This document shows, in pieces, positions 14,267 through 20,484 of a stretch of 20,484 bases of DNA (the stretch's first letter is position 1; each line of letters starts with the position of its first letter). The stretch spans positions 1 to 20,484 of the forward strand of contig JBKPCR010000198.1 of assembly GCA_046727435.1 (NCBI GenBank). Reading direction: 5' to 3'. Position numbers and translations under genes: made by a program. The notes below the pieces were generated by a model, which saw only the letters and a list, made by a program, of their open reading frames with translations, was not told the DNA's origin and searched no databases. This DNA is from CAVPRW01 sp046727435 [NCBI: bacterium]. Lineage in GTDB: Bacteria; Tectomicrobia; Entotheonellia; J063.

Positions 14267-14447
14267 TTTGAATGCGGCGTGCGTCGGCGATGCGCGTCAA
14301 AGCCACCATCGGTTCCCCCCGCCGCTCTGCCCCATAGACAGGGGAATCCTGGGCATAACGCCCTTCCCAAAAGCACGCGCTGCCGACGATACGGCTGGCC
14401 GTCTTCATGCCATGGCCGCCACGACCATGAAAGCGGATACGCAGCAT
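14267..14447 (-). pseudogene. porG: 2-oxoacid:ferredoxin oxidoreductase gamma subunit, N-terminal ~60 residues
   Basis: ATG 14447 has an AAGGGAG ribosome site about 9 bases upstream. The frame begins LRIRFHGRGGHGMKTASRI, then EGRYAQDSPVYGAERRGEP and ALTRIADARRI, the conserved N-terminus of the gamma subunit. Homology ends near 14267, where the sequence passes into the C-terminal half of the alpha subunit in another frame. The normal gamma subunit is about 180-230 residues. It is first in the unit behind a perfect -24/-12 promoter (14543-14558). The intact start signals with a broken body suggest a recent deletion or an assembly join. Confidence 0.8.
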
Positions 14448-14542
14448 GGTGAAATTCTCCCTTCGAGCCCGGGCAGGACCTGTAACTCGCCCGTCGTCTG
14501 GCATGCCTCCTCGGTGCATGGGTCAACTTCTCCCTAGAGAAG

Positions 14543-14558
14543 AGCAAGGTCTGTGCCA
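14543..14558 (-). promoter_or_regulatory. Perfect-consensus sigma-54 promoter of the por genes
   Basis: The minus strand reads TGGCAC-AGACC-TTGCT, matching all fixed positions of TGGCAC-N5-TTGCW. The predicted start is near 14532, about 85 bases before the porG ATG. A small inverted repeat CTTCTC-N4-GAGAAG (14527-14542) overlies the start region. Confidence 0.75.
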
Positions 14559-14675
14559 GTGACGTGTCTATACCGAAACATGACCGCCGAGCCGCACAAT
14601 TTAGGGGCGCCACATCGCGCGCCTGTAAGAGTACTTGCCGTCTCCGGTATCTATGGGACGGGATGCCCCTCGATG

Positions 14676-14688
14676 GGACAAATTGTCC
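14676..14688. promoter_or_regulatory. Central palindrome of the por/glgP divergent region
   Basis: GGACAA-A-TTGTCC has 6-bp perfect arms. It lies about 150 bp upstream of the predicted por start and about 133 bp upstream of the predicted glgP start, so one activator could serve both. Its GACA-N3-TGTC core resembles the GACA-N4-TGTC core of the repeat at 9127-9142. Otherwise the gap 14448-14860 holds no supported gene. Confidence 0.5.
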
Positions 14689-14788
14689 GACTGGCGCTAG
14701 ACCGTCGCGCGCCGGCAGCCGACTGCGGACCGCGTTTGAGCTGAGATTCAACCCTCCGCACGCCTGGACATGCAGCGCGCCCTGACGC

Positions 14789-14804
14789 TGGCAAGCGGGT
14801 TGCA
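14789..14804 (+). promoter_or_regulatory. Sigma-54 promoter facing glgP
   Basis: The plus strand reads TGGCAA-GCGGG-TTGCA, one mismatch from the consensus with correct GG/GC spacing. The predicted start is near 14815, 46 bases before the glgP ATG at 14861. It is divergent from the por promoter 230 bp away. Confidence 0.6.
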
Positions 14805-14860
14805 CAAGGCTTTGGGGAACGTGTTCTTCGCGCTGGGAGGAGACATCGACGCCGAACGAC

Positions 14861-15647
14861 ATGCTGGCATTACCAATCATCGCGTATTTTTCGATGGAGA
14901 TCGCCCTCGAAAACCATATCCCAACCTACAGCGGGGGCTCGGCATCCTGGCCGGTGATACCCTCCGCAGCGCGGCCGACCTGAGGTTGCCGATGGTGGGT
15001 GTGACGCTGCTGCACCGCAAGGGTTATGGCTTCCAACCCTAGATGACGAGGGGCGCCAATACGAGGATCCGGTTGCCTAGCCGCTCGACGATTTCCCAGC
15101 TGCGATACAGTCCTCCATATGACGTCCGTGGGGCTGCATCTGAGCCACTCTATCAATGGTGTCACTAGACGGCAGGGCGAGGTGTCGCGTCCATGTTCCC
15201 AGGCTATCCGATTGGCTCGATCACCAACGGCGTGCCCTCGCTCACCTGGGCCTCCCCCGCCTTGCGCTGCTTCCTCGACCGATATATCCTGGACTGGCGT
15301 CAGGACAGCTTCTCCGTGCGTTACGCCCTAGGGATCCCACTGGAAGCCATTCGGCAGGGCCACCAGCGGGCGAAACAGCGCCTGATCGAAGCGGTGAATC
15401 GCGGGGTCAACGCGGGGTTCGATCAAGATGTGTTCACGCTGGGCTTCGCCCGCCAGACCACAGGATACAAGCGTCCCGACCTACTGTTTCACGACCACGC
15501 CTGGCTGCGCCGCATCGCGCAGCGGTAGTGGATGTCTGGCTCAACACGCCCTTGCCGCCTTACGAAGCCTCCGGCGCCGGCGGCATGAAGGCAGTCCATA
15601 ACGGCGTGTCCAGCCTCGCGGCGGGTTGTCGCAGAGCCCTCGGTTGA
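14861..15647 (+). pseudogene. glgP: Glycogen (alpha-glucan) phosphorylase, shattered remnant
   Basis: Pieces of a GlgP of the archaeal/thermophile type appear in the right order but in changing frames. (a) 14861-14937 encodes [20 protein letters not shown]. (b) After one G is lost from a G run, [20 protein letters not shown] and LLHRKGY continue to about 15036. (c) A further shift gives [13 protein letters not shown], a TAG where Trp is expected, then PLDDF. (d) From 15119, [15 protein letters not shown] and RRQGEVSR. (e) After another shift, 15193-15525 encodes [29 protein letters not shown] and YKRPDLLF. (f) 15529-15647 encodes [20 protein letters not shown]. Large internal stretches, including part of the catalytic core, are missing. 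It is clearly non-functional. Fragments d-f match regions of the family's C-terminal half. Confidence 0.88.
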
Positions 15648-15701
15648 CGCCTGAGCACACAAACGTGACGGTTCTGGGTCCATAATGAGTGGGACAGACA
15701 A

Positions 15702-16643
15702 GTGACTGGAAGATCTGCATTGAGCATGGGAAGCGCATGGACAGCGGAGACCTCGCTACGCTGGGTGGAGCCCTGGTACCTGGCCTATGCCTTGCTTGCG
15801 GCCTCAGCGGTCGGGATTGTCCCCATATTATTACCGCTGGCGGTGCATCGTAGCCGTGGCGCAGCCCATGTCGGATGGGTTATTGCCGCTAACAACCCGG
15901 GTGGGCTTACGGCCCCGTTGTGGGGAATCCTTGCTGATCGATATCGCCTGCACCGCTGCCTGGTGGTCAGCGGGGGCATCATCGCTGCGGCGGGATTGGC
16001 GGCCTTTCCATTAATCCCTGCCCCGGCTGCATGGCCTGCGCTGGCGTTGCTGCAAGGCATGGGCACGACCGGAGCTGCCACGATTGCCAACCTGTTTGTG
16101 GTGGAAGCGCATCTGCAGGAAGAATGGGAGGAGCGCATCAGCTGGCTCCAGACGTTCTATGGCGGGGGACAGGTCTGGGGCTCTTGGTGGCGGCGGTGTT
16201 GGCTCAGATGCCACTGTACGCTGGCTTGCTGGCTGCTGCGGGCGTAACAGCTCTCGCCGCGCTGACGGCATGGTTCACCACGCGAACGCCCCCGACCTTT
16301 TGACCCCAAAACCGGCCCTGCTGCAGTCGCCACGACCGAGTGAGTGGCCTGTCAGTTCGCCGCAGCATCTCTTCCACCACCTAACCCGCAAAGCTCTGCA
16401 CAAGGGATGGCAAGACCTCTGTTCACCGTTCAGCCGTTTTTTGACCGCCTGGCTACTGTGTTTTGCGGGTTCCTGGGCCTTCTTCTGCCAGTATCCAGTG
16501 CTGATGCGACAGATGTATGGCGTGAGTCCATGGCTGGCGTCCTTTACCTCTGCCGTCGCCCATGGATTGGGGCTTGTGCGGTACGTGCCAGCAGGCCTCT
16601 GGGCTGAACGGCGTGGGCCGGAACGGGTGCTGAAAGGCGCCCC
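15702..16643 (+). pseudogene. MFS transporter, frameshifted and 3'-truncated
   Basis: A Major Facilitator Superfamily permease is split over three frames. Frame one (to about 16180) has TM1 near WVEPWYLAYALLAASAVG, NNPGGLTAPLWGILADRYR (the loop 2-3 signature region) and LLQGMGTTGAATIANLFVVE. One G appears lost from a G run near 16176-16179, after which LLVAAVLAQMPLYAGLLAAA and LTAWFTTRTPP continue in the second frame to about 16300. A third frame from about 16302 carries the second half, with PFSRFLTAWLLCFAGSWAFF, VLMRQMYGVSPWLASFTSAV and GLWAERRGPERVLKGA. The remaining helices are absent because the gene abuts an aminotransferase remnant. The substrate is unknown. No good ribosome site was seen at the GTG 15702 or ATG 15723. 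Confidence 0.82.
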
Positions 16644-16921
16644 CTGTGGGTGACCCTACCAGAGCCAATGGACGTCACAGAAATCTTGCAGGCGGCCATT
16701 GCCGAGAACGTTGCCTTCGTCCCCGCTCCGCCTTTTTCGCCAACGGCTCGGGACGCAATACCTTTCGCCTGAACTTCTCGAATGCCAGCCCGGCAAGGAT
16801 CAAGGAGGGCATTCGGCGCCTGGGAACCATGCTGGACCGTGTACTCGCGGCCGGTGCTGTGGTTGCCCAGCCGCACAGCGATCCGCTATTGCACCGAGGG
16901 AAGTGTTTTCCGCATGGCTAG
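16644..16921 (+). pseudogene. C-terminal remnant of a PLP-dependent aminotransferase
   Basis: The sequence starts LWVTLPEPMDVTEILQAAI then NVAFVPAPPF. It then shifts frame at a run of five T (16733-16737) and continues FFANGSGRNTFRLNFSNA, IKEGIRRLGTMLDRV. This is the C-terminus of a class I/II fold-type-I aminotransferase of the LysN/2-aminoadipate or MocR-like group. The PLP lysine and most of the protein are absent. It is joined directly to the truncated MFS gene at 16643/16644, so a deletion or recombination endpoint lies there. Confidence 0.8.
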
Positions 16922-17062
16922 TGCCTGTCCGCTTACCAGATTCCATGAATGACACTTGCGGAGAGGTGTTGGCCGTCGGGCACAGCCAAGCGAAAGTCTA
17001 TGTCAATCAATACGGCGGTGCGAGACAGCGAAACCTGTCAACGGTACGATAGCTGAAAGACG

Positions 17063-17092
17063 TTGACAATATTACCGGCACGTCGGCATGCT
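17063..17092 (+). promoter_or_regulatory. Possible sigma-70-type promoter
   Basis: A perfect TTGACA (17063-17068) is followed after 18 bases by CATGCT (17087-17092), a weak -10. It lies about 85 bases before the globin-coupled kinase start. The surrounding 16922-17176 holds no supported gene. Confidence 0.35.
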
Positions 17093-17176
17093 AAGGCGAA
17101 CGTCCAATGGTGCTACGGTTGTCCTGCGTGTTCTCTACACCTCCCACGACTGAGGATACGCCCCAAGGAGATGAAC

Positions 17177-19330
17177 ATGGCAACGCATGCCGACGAAGGA
17201 GATGTCCCGCCACAGCTGACAGCACGAGAGCTGCGGACCCGCAAAGCGTTTGTGGGTCTGGATGTGGCCGCCACCAGGGCCTTGCAAGCCCTACGCCCGT
17301 GGATGGAGGCCCATGTGCACGAGGTCGTCGAGGAGTTTTATGCCCATCTGTTGCGGTTTGAACAGCCCCGCTGGCTGCTGGCTGACCCGCAGCGACTGGC
17401 GCATGTCAAAGCGGCGCAGACCAACTCTCTCCTGAGTTTCACAGGGGGCCATTTCGACATGGCGTACGCCGCCAGCCGGCTCGCCATTGGGCGGACCCAC
17501 GCACGCGTGGGTGTCACCCCGCAGTGGTATCTGGGCGCCTTCAGCACTTTCGCACGGATTCTCTTCCCCAAAATCCTGGCGTACTTTCAGGACCGACCGC
17601 TGACGGGGGTTGCGGCCATCAGGGCGTTGATCGCCGTTATGCACCTGGACATGCAACTGGCGATCGATGCCTATCTGGAGGCCTCTCAGGAGGCCCTGCA
17701 GCGAAGTGCCACAGACTTGGAGGATCAGGTCGCCCGCCAGACGAGCACCTTAGAGGAACGGGCACGGCAGCTCGAAACCCTCTATCTGGTCAGCGCCGCC
17801 GCTAGTCGGGAATTGGACCTGGAGAAAGTCTTGGCCTCGACCCTGCCGCTCATCGTCGAGGTCGTCGGAGCTGCGGGAGCGGAAGTGCTTCTCGTGGATG
17901 ACGACAGCTGCCTCACATGGGCGGCCAGCCATGGCCTGTCAACCGATTTTGTGGCGGGCTCGTTGTCGCATCGGTTACAACCGGGCGAAGGACTCTTCGG
18001 GCGCGCGCTGGCCACCCAGACGCCGGTGCTGGTGGACGATCTCCGCCAAGAGCCGCGGTTCCTCCGCCGTGAGCTGGCCCTGGCCAGCGGCTATGAGACC
18101 CTGCTGTGTATACCCTTGTTGGCCCAGACTACGCCCGTCGGGACCTTACAGCTATACGGCAGCGCGGAGCGGCGCCTGTCGCGTGAGATCTTGCCCCTCG
18201 TACAAGCCGCTTCGGAACAGCTGACGGTGGCGATCGCGAATGCCCACCTGCATCAGACGGTGAAGGCCTCGGAAGCCGAGTACCGGAGCCTGGTGGAGAA
18301 TCTCCCGAAGCTCGTGTTTCGCCTGGATCTGGAGGGGCATTGCGTCTTCGTGAACCAGGCCGTGCAGACCATCCTCGGATGGCCGCCCCCGGCCGTCATG
18401 GGCGCCCCTCGCCTGCGGGATGTCCTGGGGCACCCCGACGATTGGCCCGACACGGCCATGGTCCGGGTATTGAACGGGGAGACCATCCAGGCTCTGGAGT
18501 GCCGTCTGCGACATCACGATGGTCGCTGGCGCTGGTGCGAGCTGACCCTCTACCCGTGGCGGCGTGGCGATGCTCGCGTGCTCGGCGTCGAGGGGATTGC
18601 CGAGGACATCACCGAGCAAAAGCGCCTGGCCCAGGAGATGGCGCGCTCGGAGCGGCTGGCCCTGGCTGGCCAACTGGCGTCCGGATTAGCGCACGAGATC
18701 GGCACCCCCCTGAATGTGATCGCCGGCACGGCCGAGTTCCTGCTCGACGAGTTCCCGGCCGATGACCGACGGCGTGCCGACATGGAGGTGATCAGCCAGG
18801 AGAGCCACCGTGTCGCCGATCTGGTACGGCGTTTGCTGGGACTCGTGAGAGAGCGCAGCGGGCTGCCGACCCCTGTCGAGGTGCACAGTTTGCTGGATCA
18901 CACCTTGCGCTTGCTGGACTATCGCTTTCAACAGGAGCACATCGCGGTGGTCAAGCAGTATGCCCCGGATCTGCCGCCGGTGCGAGGGGTACGACAGGAG
19001 TTGGAACAAGTCTTGCTAAATCTATTGGTGAATGCCTGGCACGCCATGTCCGGCGGTGGGACGCTGACCATTACGACGGAACACCAGAACGCCCAGGCGG
19101 TGATCGCCATCGCGGACACCGGCTGTGGCATCCCCGAGGAGCACATGAGCCGGATGTTCGAGCCGTTTTTCACCACGAAGGCCGCGGAGCAGGGCACCGG
19201 GCTGGGGCTGGCTGTGGCGCACCAGTTGATCACCGGGCACGGCGGCCATATCGACATCGCGAGTCAGGTCAATCAGGGCACGACCGTGACCATCACCCTC
19301 CCTCTGGCGGAAGGAATCCAAGATGCCTGA
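17177..19330 (+). CDS. Globin-coupled sensor histidine kinase (protoglobin-GAF-PAS-HisKA-HATPase)
   Basis: This is a 717-residue cytoplasmic kinase without membrane helices. Residues about 15-175 form a protoglobin domain with a likely proximal haem ligand His108 in IGRTHARVGVTPQWYLGAF. A short coiled coil follows (about 180-205, LEDQVARQTSTLEERARQLE), then GAF (about 210-350), PAS (about 360-485, LPKLVFRLDLEGHCVFVN), and HisKA with phospho-His506 in GLAHEIGTPLNVIAG. HATPase_c has LLNLLVNAWHAM, DTGCGIP, FEPFFTTK and GTGLGLAVA. ATG 17177 has AAGGAG 6 bases upstream; the frame is open upstream to a TTG at 17063 without a ribosome site. It overlaps the response regulator by 8 bases. Haem sensing of O2 or another gas is expected from the family. 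The domain chain as a whole is unusual. Confidence 0.93.
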   Translation: MATHADEGDVPPQLTARELRTRKAFVGLDVAATRALQALRPWMEAHVHEVVEEFYAHLLRFEQPRWLLADPQRLAHVKAAQTNSLLSFTGGHFDMAYAASRLAIGRTHARVGVTPQWYLGAFSTFARILFPKILAYFQDRPLTGVAAIRALIAVMHLDMQLAIDAYLEASQEALQRSATDLEDQVARQTSTLEERARQLETLYLVSAAASRELDLEKVLASTLPLIVEVVGAAGAEVLLVDDDSCLTWAASHGLSTDFVAGSLSHRLQPGEGLFGRALATQTPVLVDDLRQEPRFLRRELALASGYETLLCIPLLAQTTPVGTLQLYGSAERRLSREILPLVQAASEQLTVAIANAHLHQTVKASEAEYRSLVENLPKLVFRLDLEGHCVFVNQAVQTILGWPPPAVMGAPRLRDVLGHPDDWPDTAMVRVLNGETIQALECRLRHHDGRWRWCELTLYPWRRGDARVLGVEGIAEDITEQKRLAQEMARSERLALAGQLASGLAHEIGTPLNVIAGTAEFLLDEFPADDRRRADMEVISQESHRVADLVRRLLGLVRERSGLPTPVEVHSLLDHTLRLLDYRFQQEHIAVVKQYAPDLPPVRGVRQELEQVLLNLLVNAWHAMSGGGTLTITTEHQNAQAVIAIADTGCGIPEEHMSRMFEPFFTTKAAEQGTGLGLAVAHQLITGHGGHIDIASQVNQGTTVTITLPLAEGIQDA

Positions 19331-19733
19331 TCCATCGCAGGTCCTCGTGGTCGATGATAACCCCCGCATGGTCGCCCTTATCGAGCGCTGGCTCGCGCGC
19401 GCCGGCTATCACGTCACCGGGGTAACGACCGTCCAAGAAGCTCTGGAGGCGTTAACCGCAAACGCCGTCGACTGGGTGATCACTGATCTCATGATGCCGA
19501 CGGGCGACGGCATGGACATTCTCGCATATGCCCGCGCCCATCACCCGCAGGCGAAAATCATCATCATGACCGCCTTCGGCTCGGACGCCACGCGCCAACG
19601 GGCGCTCGCCTGTGGAGCGCACGCGTTCTTAAGCAAACCCTTCAGCGGCGAAGCGCTCCTGGCCATCCTGACCCAAGCTCCTCCCTCTCAGCCCACTCTA
19701 TCGGCGTCAGGCGGCGATCAGCACGCGCCTTGA
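19323..19733 (+). CDS. Single-domain response regulator (CheY-like receiver)
   Basis: This 136-residue protein is a lone receiver domain: acidic pocket VVDDN near residues 9-13, phosphoacceptor Asp55 in WVITDLMMPTGDG, Thr in IIIMTAFGS, and Lys in AFLSKPF. A Ser/Gln/Pro-rich tail follows. It has no DNA-binding or enzymatic output domain. Its ATG lies inside the kinase's last codons, with GGAAGGA about 8 bases before it, so the two are translationally coupled and form a cognate pair. The output is probably protein-protein, or a phosphorelay to a partner elsewhere. Confidence 0.93.
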   Translation: MPDPSQVLVVDDNPRMVALIERWLARAGYHVTGVTTVQEALEALTANAVDWVITDLMMPTGDGMDILAYARAHHPQAKIIIMTAFGSDATRQRALACGAHAFLSKPFSGEALLAILTQAPPSQPTLSASGGDQHAP

Positions 19734-20260
19734 CATCGCGCCAACGATTCACCGCTTCATTCCACAGGCGTGAGCTATTCCCCTATCAGCCGATAATCAC
19801 CTCCTTGATTCGCTGCCAGTCCAGCAGATGTCCCTGTATCGGGAGTTTCGGTCCTATATGAGGCAAAGGGTTTGCCAATGCCATGTCTCCCCTGGTCGCT
19901 TCTCTGAATCCACGCGCTGCGGCCTATAGATTGCTCCTGTACTCCAATAGCGCGGGCGTCCGCATTGGAGCTGATTAATCCTTGCTTTGAAATTGCAGGC
20001 AATACGGTTAGGGGGGCATCTTGTCCCAACGGCTGGACAATTTGGCTCAAAGGATTTCCAGTGGTTTGCAATGCCATACAGCATAAGGCCTATGTCACGT
20101 GAATCCTGATGCCGGTATGGGAATTGCTCGTTCATGCATACAGTGCCCGCCAACAAGGCGGCCCAGCAATAGCCATTCCGGCCACTGACCGCATCATAAA
20201 CCAGCACGGCGTGCAAAGCTGGGCGCTCAGTGCAGACCCATGGAGCCACGGGAGGGCAAT
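19734..20260. other. About 530-bp gap without a convincing gene
   Basis: Minus-strand frames of 100 and 137 codons cross this region, but neither has a ribosome site or recognisable family, and they overlap each other. The gap looks less GC-rich than its neighbours. It holds an inverted repeat (19942-19970) and two similar short stretches, GTTTGCCAATGCCAT and GTTTGCAATGCCAT, about 190 bp apart. It may be decayed sequence or a non-coding RNA region. Confidence 0.4.
19942..19970. repeat. Inverted repeat CTCCAAT...ATTGGAG
   Basis: Perfect 7-bp arms enclose a 15-base GC-rich middle. No T-tract follows on either strand. It could end transcription from the two-component pair weakly, or be a protein site. 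Confidence 0.3.
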
Positions 20261-20484
20261 ATGTCACACAGCGATACGACGGTCAAAGAGATCATGACCA
20301 AAGAAGTTTCGACGTTAGGACGCAACGATACTTTAGATTTAGCAGACGATATTATGACCCTTGAGCGTATTCGGCATCTACCGGTTCTCGACGAAGGGCG
20401 GGTAGTGGGCGTGGTCAGCCAGCGCGATCTGTTCCGCTCTGCGCTCGCTGCCGCCTTGGGATATGGAGAGAAAGCGCAAAAGAG
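20261..20484 (+). CDS. CBS-domain protein, 3' end outside window
   Basis: ATG 20261 has GGGAGG 5 bases upstream. The 74 visible codons form the first CBS motif: TVKEIMTKEVSTLGRNDTLD, ADDIMTLERIRHLPVLDEG and VVGVVSQRDLFRSALAAALG. The end, GYGEKAQK, is a pattern common in small CBS-pair proteins, and a second CBS motif may follow beyond the window. It is a likely ligand or nucleotide sensor of unknown partner. It is a different sequence from the CBS protein at 11767-12240. Confidence 0.88.
   Translation, partial: MSHSDTTVKEIMTKEVSTLGRNDTLDLADDIMTLERIRHLPVLDEGRVVGVVSQRDLFRSALAAALGYGEKAQK

Noticed and set aside
17107-17121. TGGTGC-TACGG-TTGT as a sigma-54 promoter before the globin-coupled kinase
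   Set aside because: It lacks the essential C of the -12 GC and has two more mismatches.
19861-19875. AGGCAA-AGGGT-TTGC as a sigma-54 promoter for the right-edge CBS gene
   Set aside because: Spacing is right but two consensus bases are wrong, and it lies nearly 390 bp from the gene with no associated palindrome.
19775-20077. 100-codon minus-strand frame in the gap before the last CBS gene
   Set aside because: No ribosome site, no recognisable family, and it overlaps another long frame on the same strand; protein-like composition alone is not enough.
19854-20267. 137-codon minus-strand frame in the same gap
   Set aside because: Cys/Pro/Arg-rich with no family resemblance, and it overlaps the ribosome site of the plus-strand CBS gene.
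1-20484. CRISPR arrays, rRNA or tRNA genes, phage modules
   Set aside because: No regularly spaced repeats, no rRNA-like or cloverleaf sequence and no phage structural genes were seen on either strand.

Overview
This window looks like part of a GC-rich, Gram-negative bacterial chromosome. The remains of an aerobic-type, multi-subunit 2-oxoacid:ferredoxin oxidoreductase, the abundance of sigma-54 signalling, and small haem-copper-oxidase-like membrane proteins would fit Nitrospirota or a neighbouring lineage. That is inference; no rRNA or marker gene is present. Almost all genes from 990 to 14447 lie on the minus strand, and everything from 14861 onwards is on the plus strand.

Left part (1-5150). 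An ISAs1-family element runs in from the left edge. Its right terminal repeat (981-997) ends inside a Mg2+-type P-type ATPase gene, which is cut after about 500 codons. Next come two tandem paralogous four-helix membrane proteins resembling one piece of CcoN/NorB, a kinase remnant joined to a small secreted-protein gene, and a small secreted protein of the family often mislabelled 'aspartate carbamoyltransferase'.

Central part (5298-12655). A ZraP/ZraS/ZraR-like module encodes a Met/His-rich exported protein, a membrane sensor kinase and an NtrC-type sigma-54 activator. It is preceded by a good -24/-12 promoter and a cluster of six TCGACA half-sites, including two inverted repeats exactly 100 bp apart. 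Upstream of it lie a CoA-disulfide-reductase/rhodanese fusion, a monohaem cytochrome c, a CBS-pair protein and a zinc-ribbon protein interrupted by an in-frame TAG.

Decayed island (12302-16921). The genes here are PorB (in-frame TAG), a PorG-PorA chimera, a shattered glycogen phosphorylase (glgP), a frameshifted MFS transporter and the tail of an aminotransferase. Most frameshifts are single-base losses, three of them in homopolymers. The divergent por/glgP spacer nevertheless keeps two facing sigma-54 promoters, one a perfect consensus match, around a central palindrome.

Right part (17177-20484). A soluble globin-coupled sensor kinase (protoglobin-GAF-PAS-HisKA-HATPase) overlaps a single-domain response regulator. 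After about 530 bp without a convincing gene comes a CBS-domain gene cut by the window edge.

The most interesting thread is regulatory. Four sigma-54 type promoters (4507, 9002 and 14543 on minus; 14789 on plus) each have a palindrome about 127-150 bp upstream of the predicted start, and a cognate type of activator is encoded in the same window.
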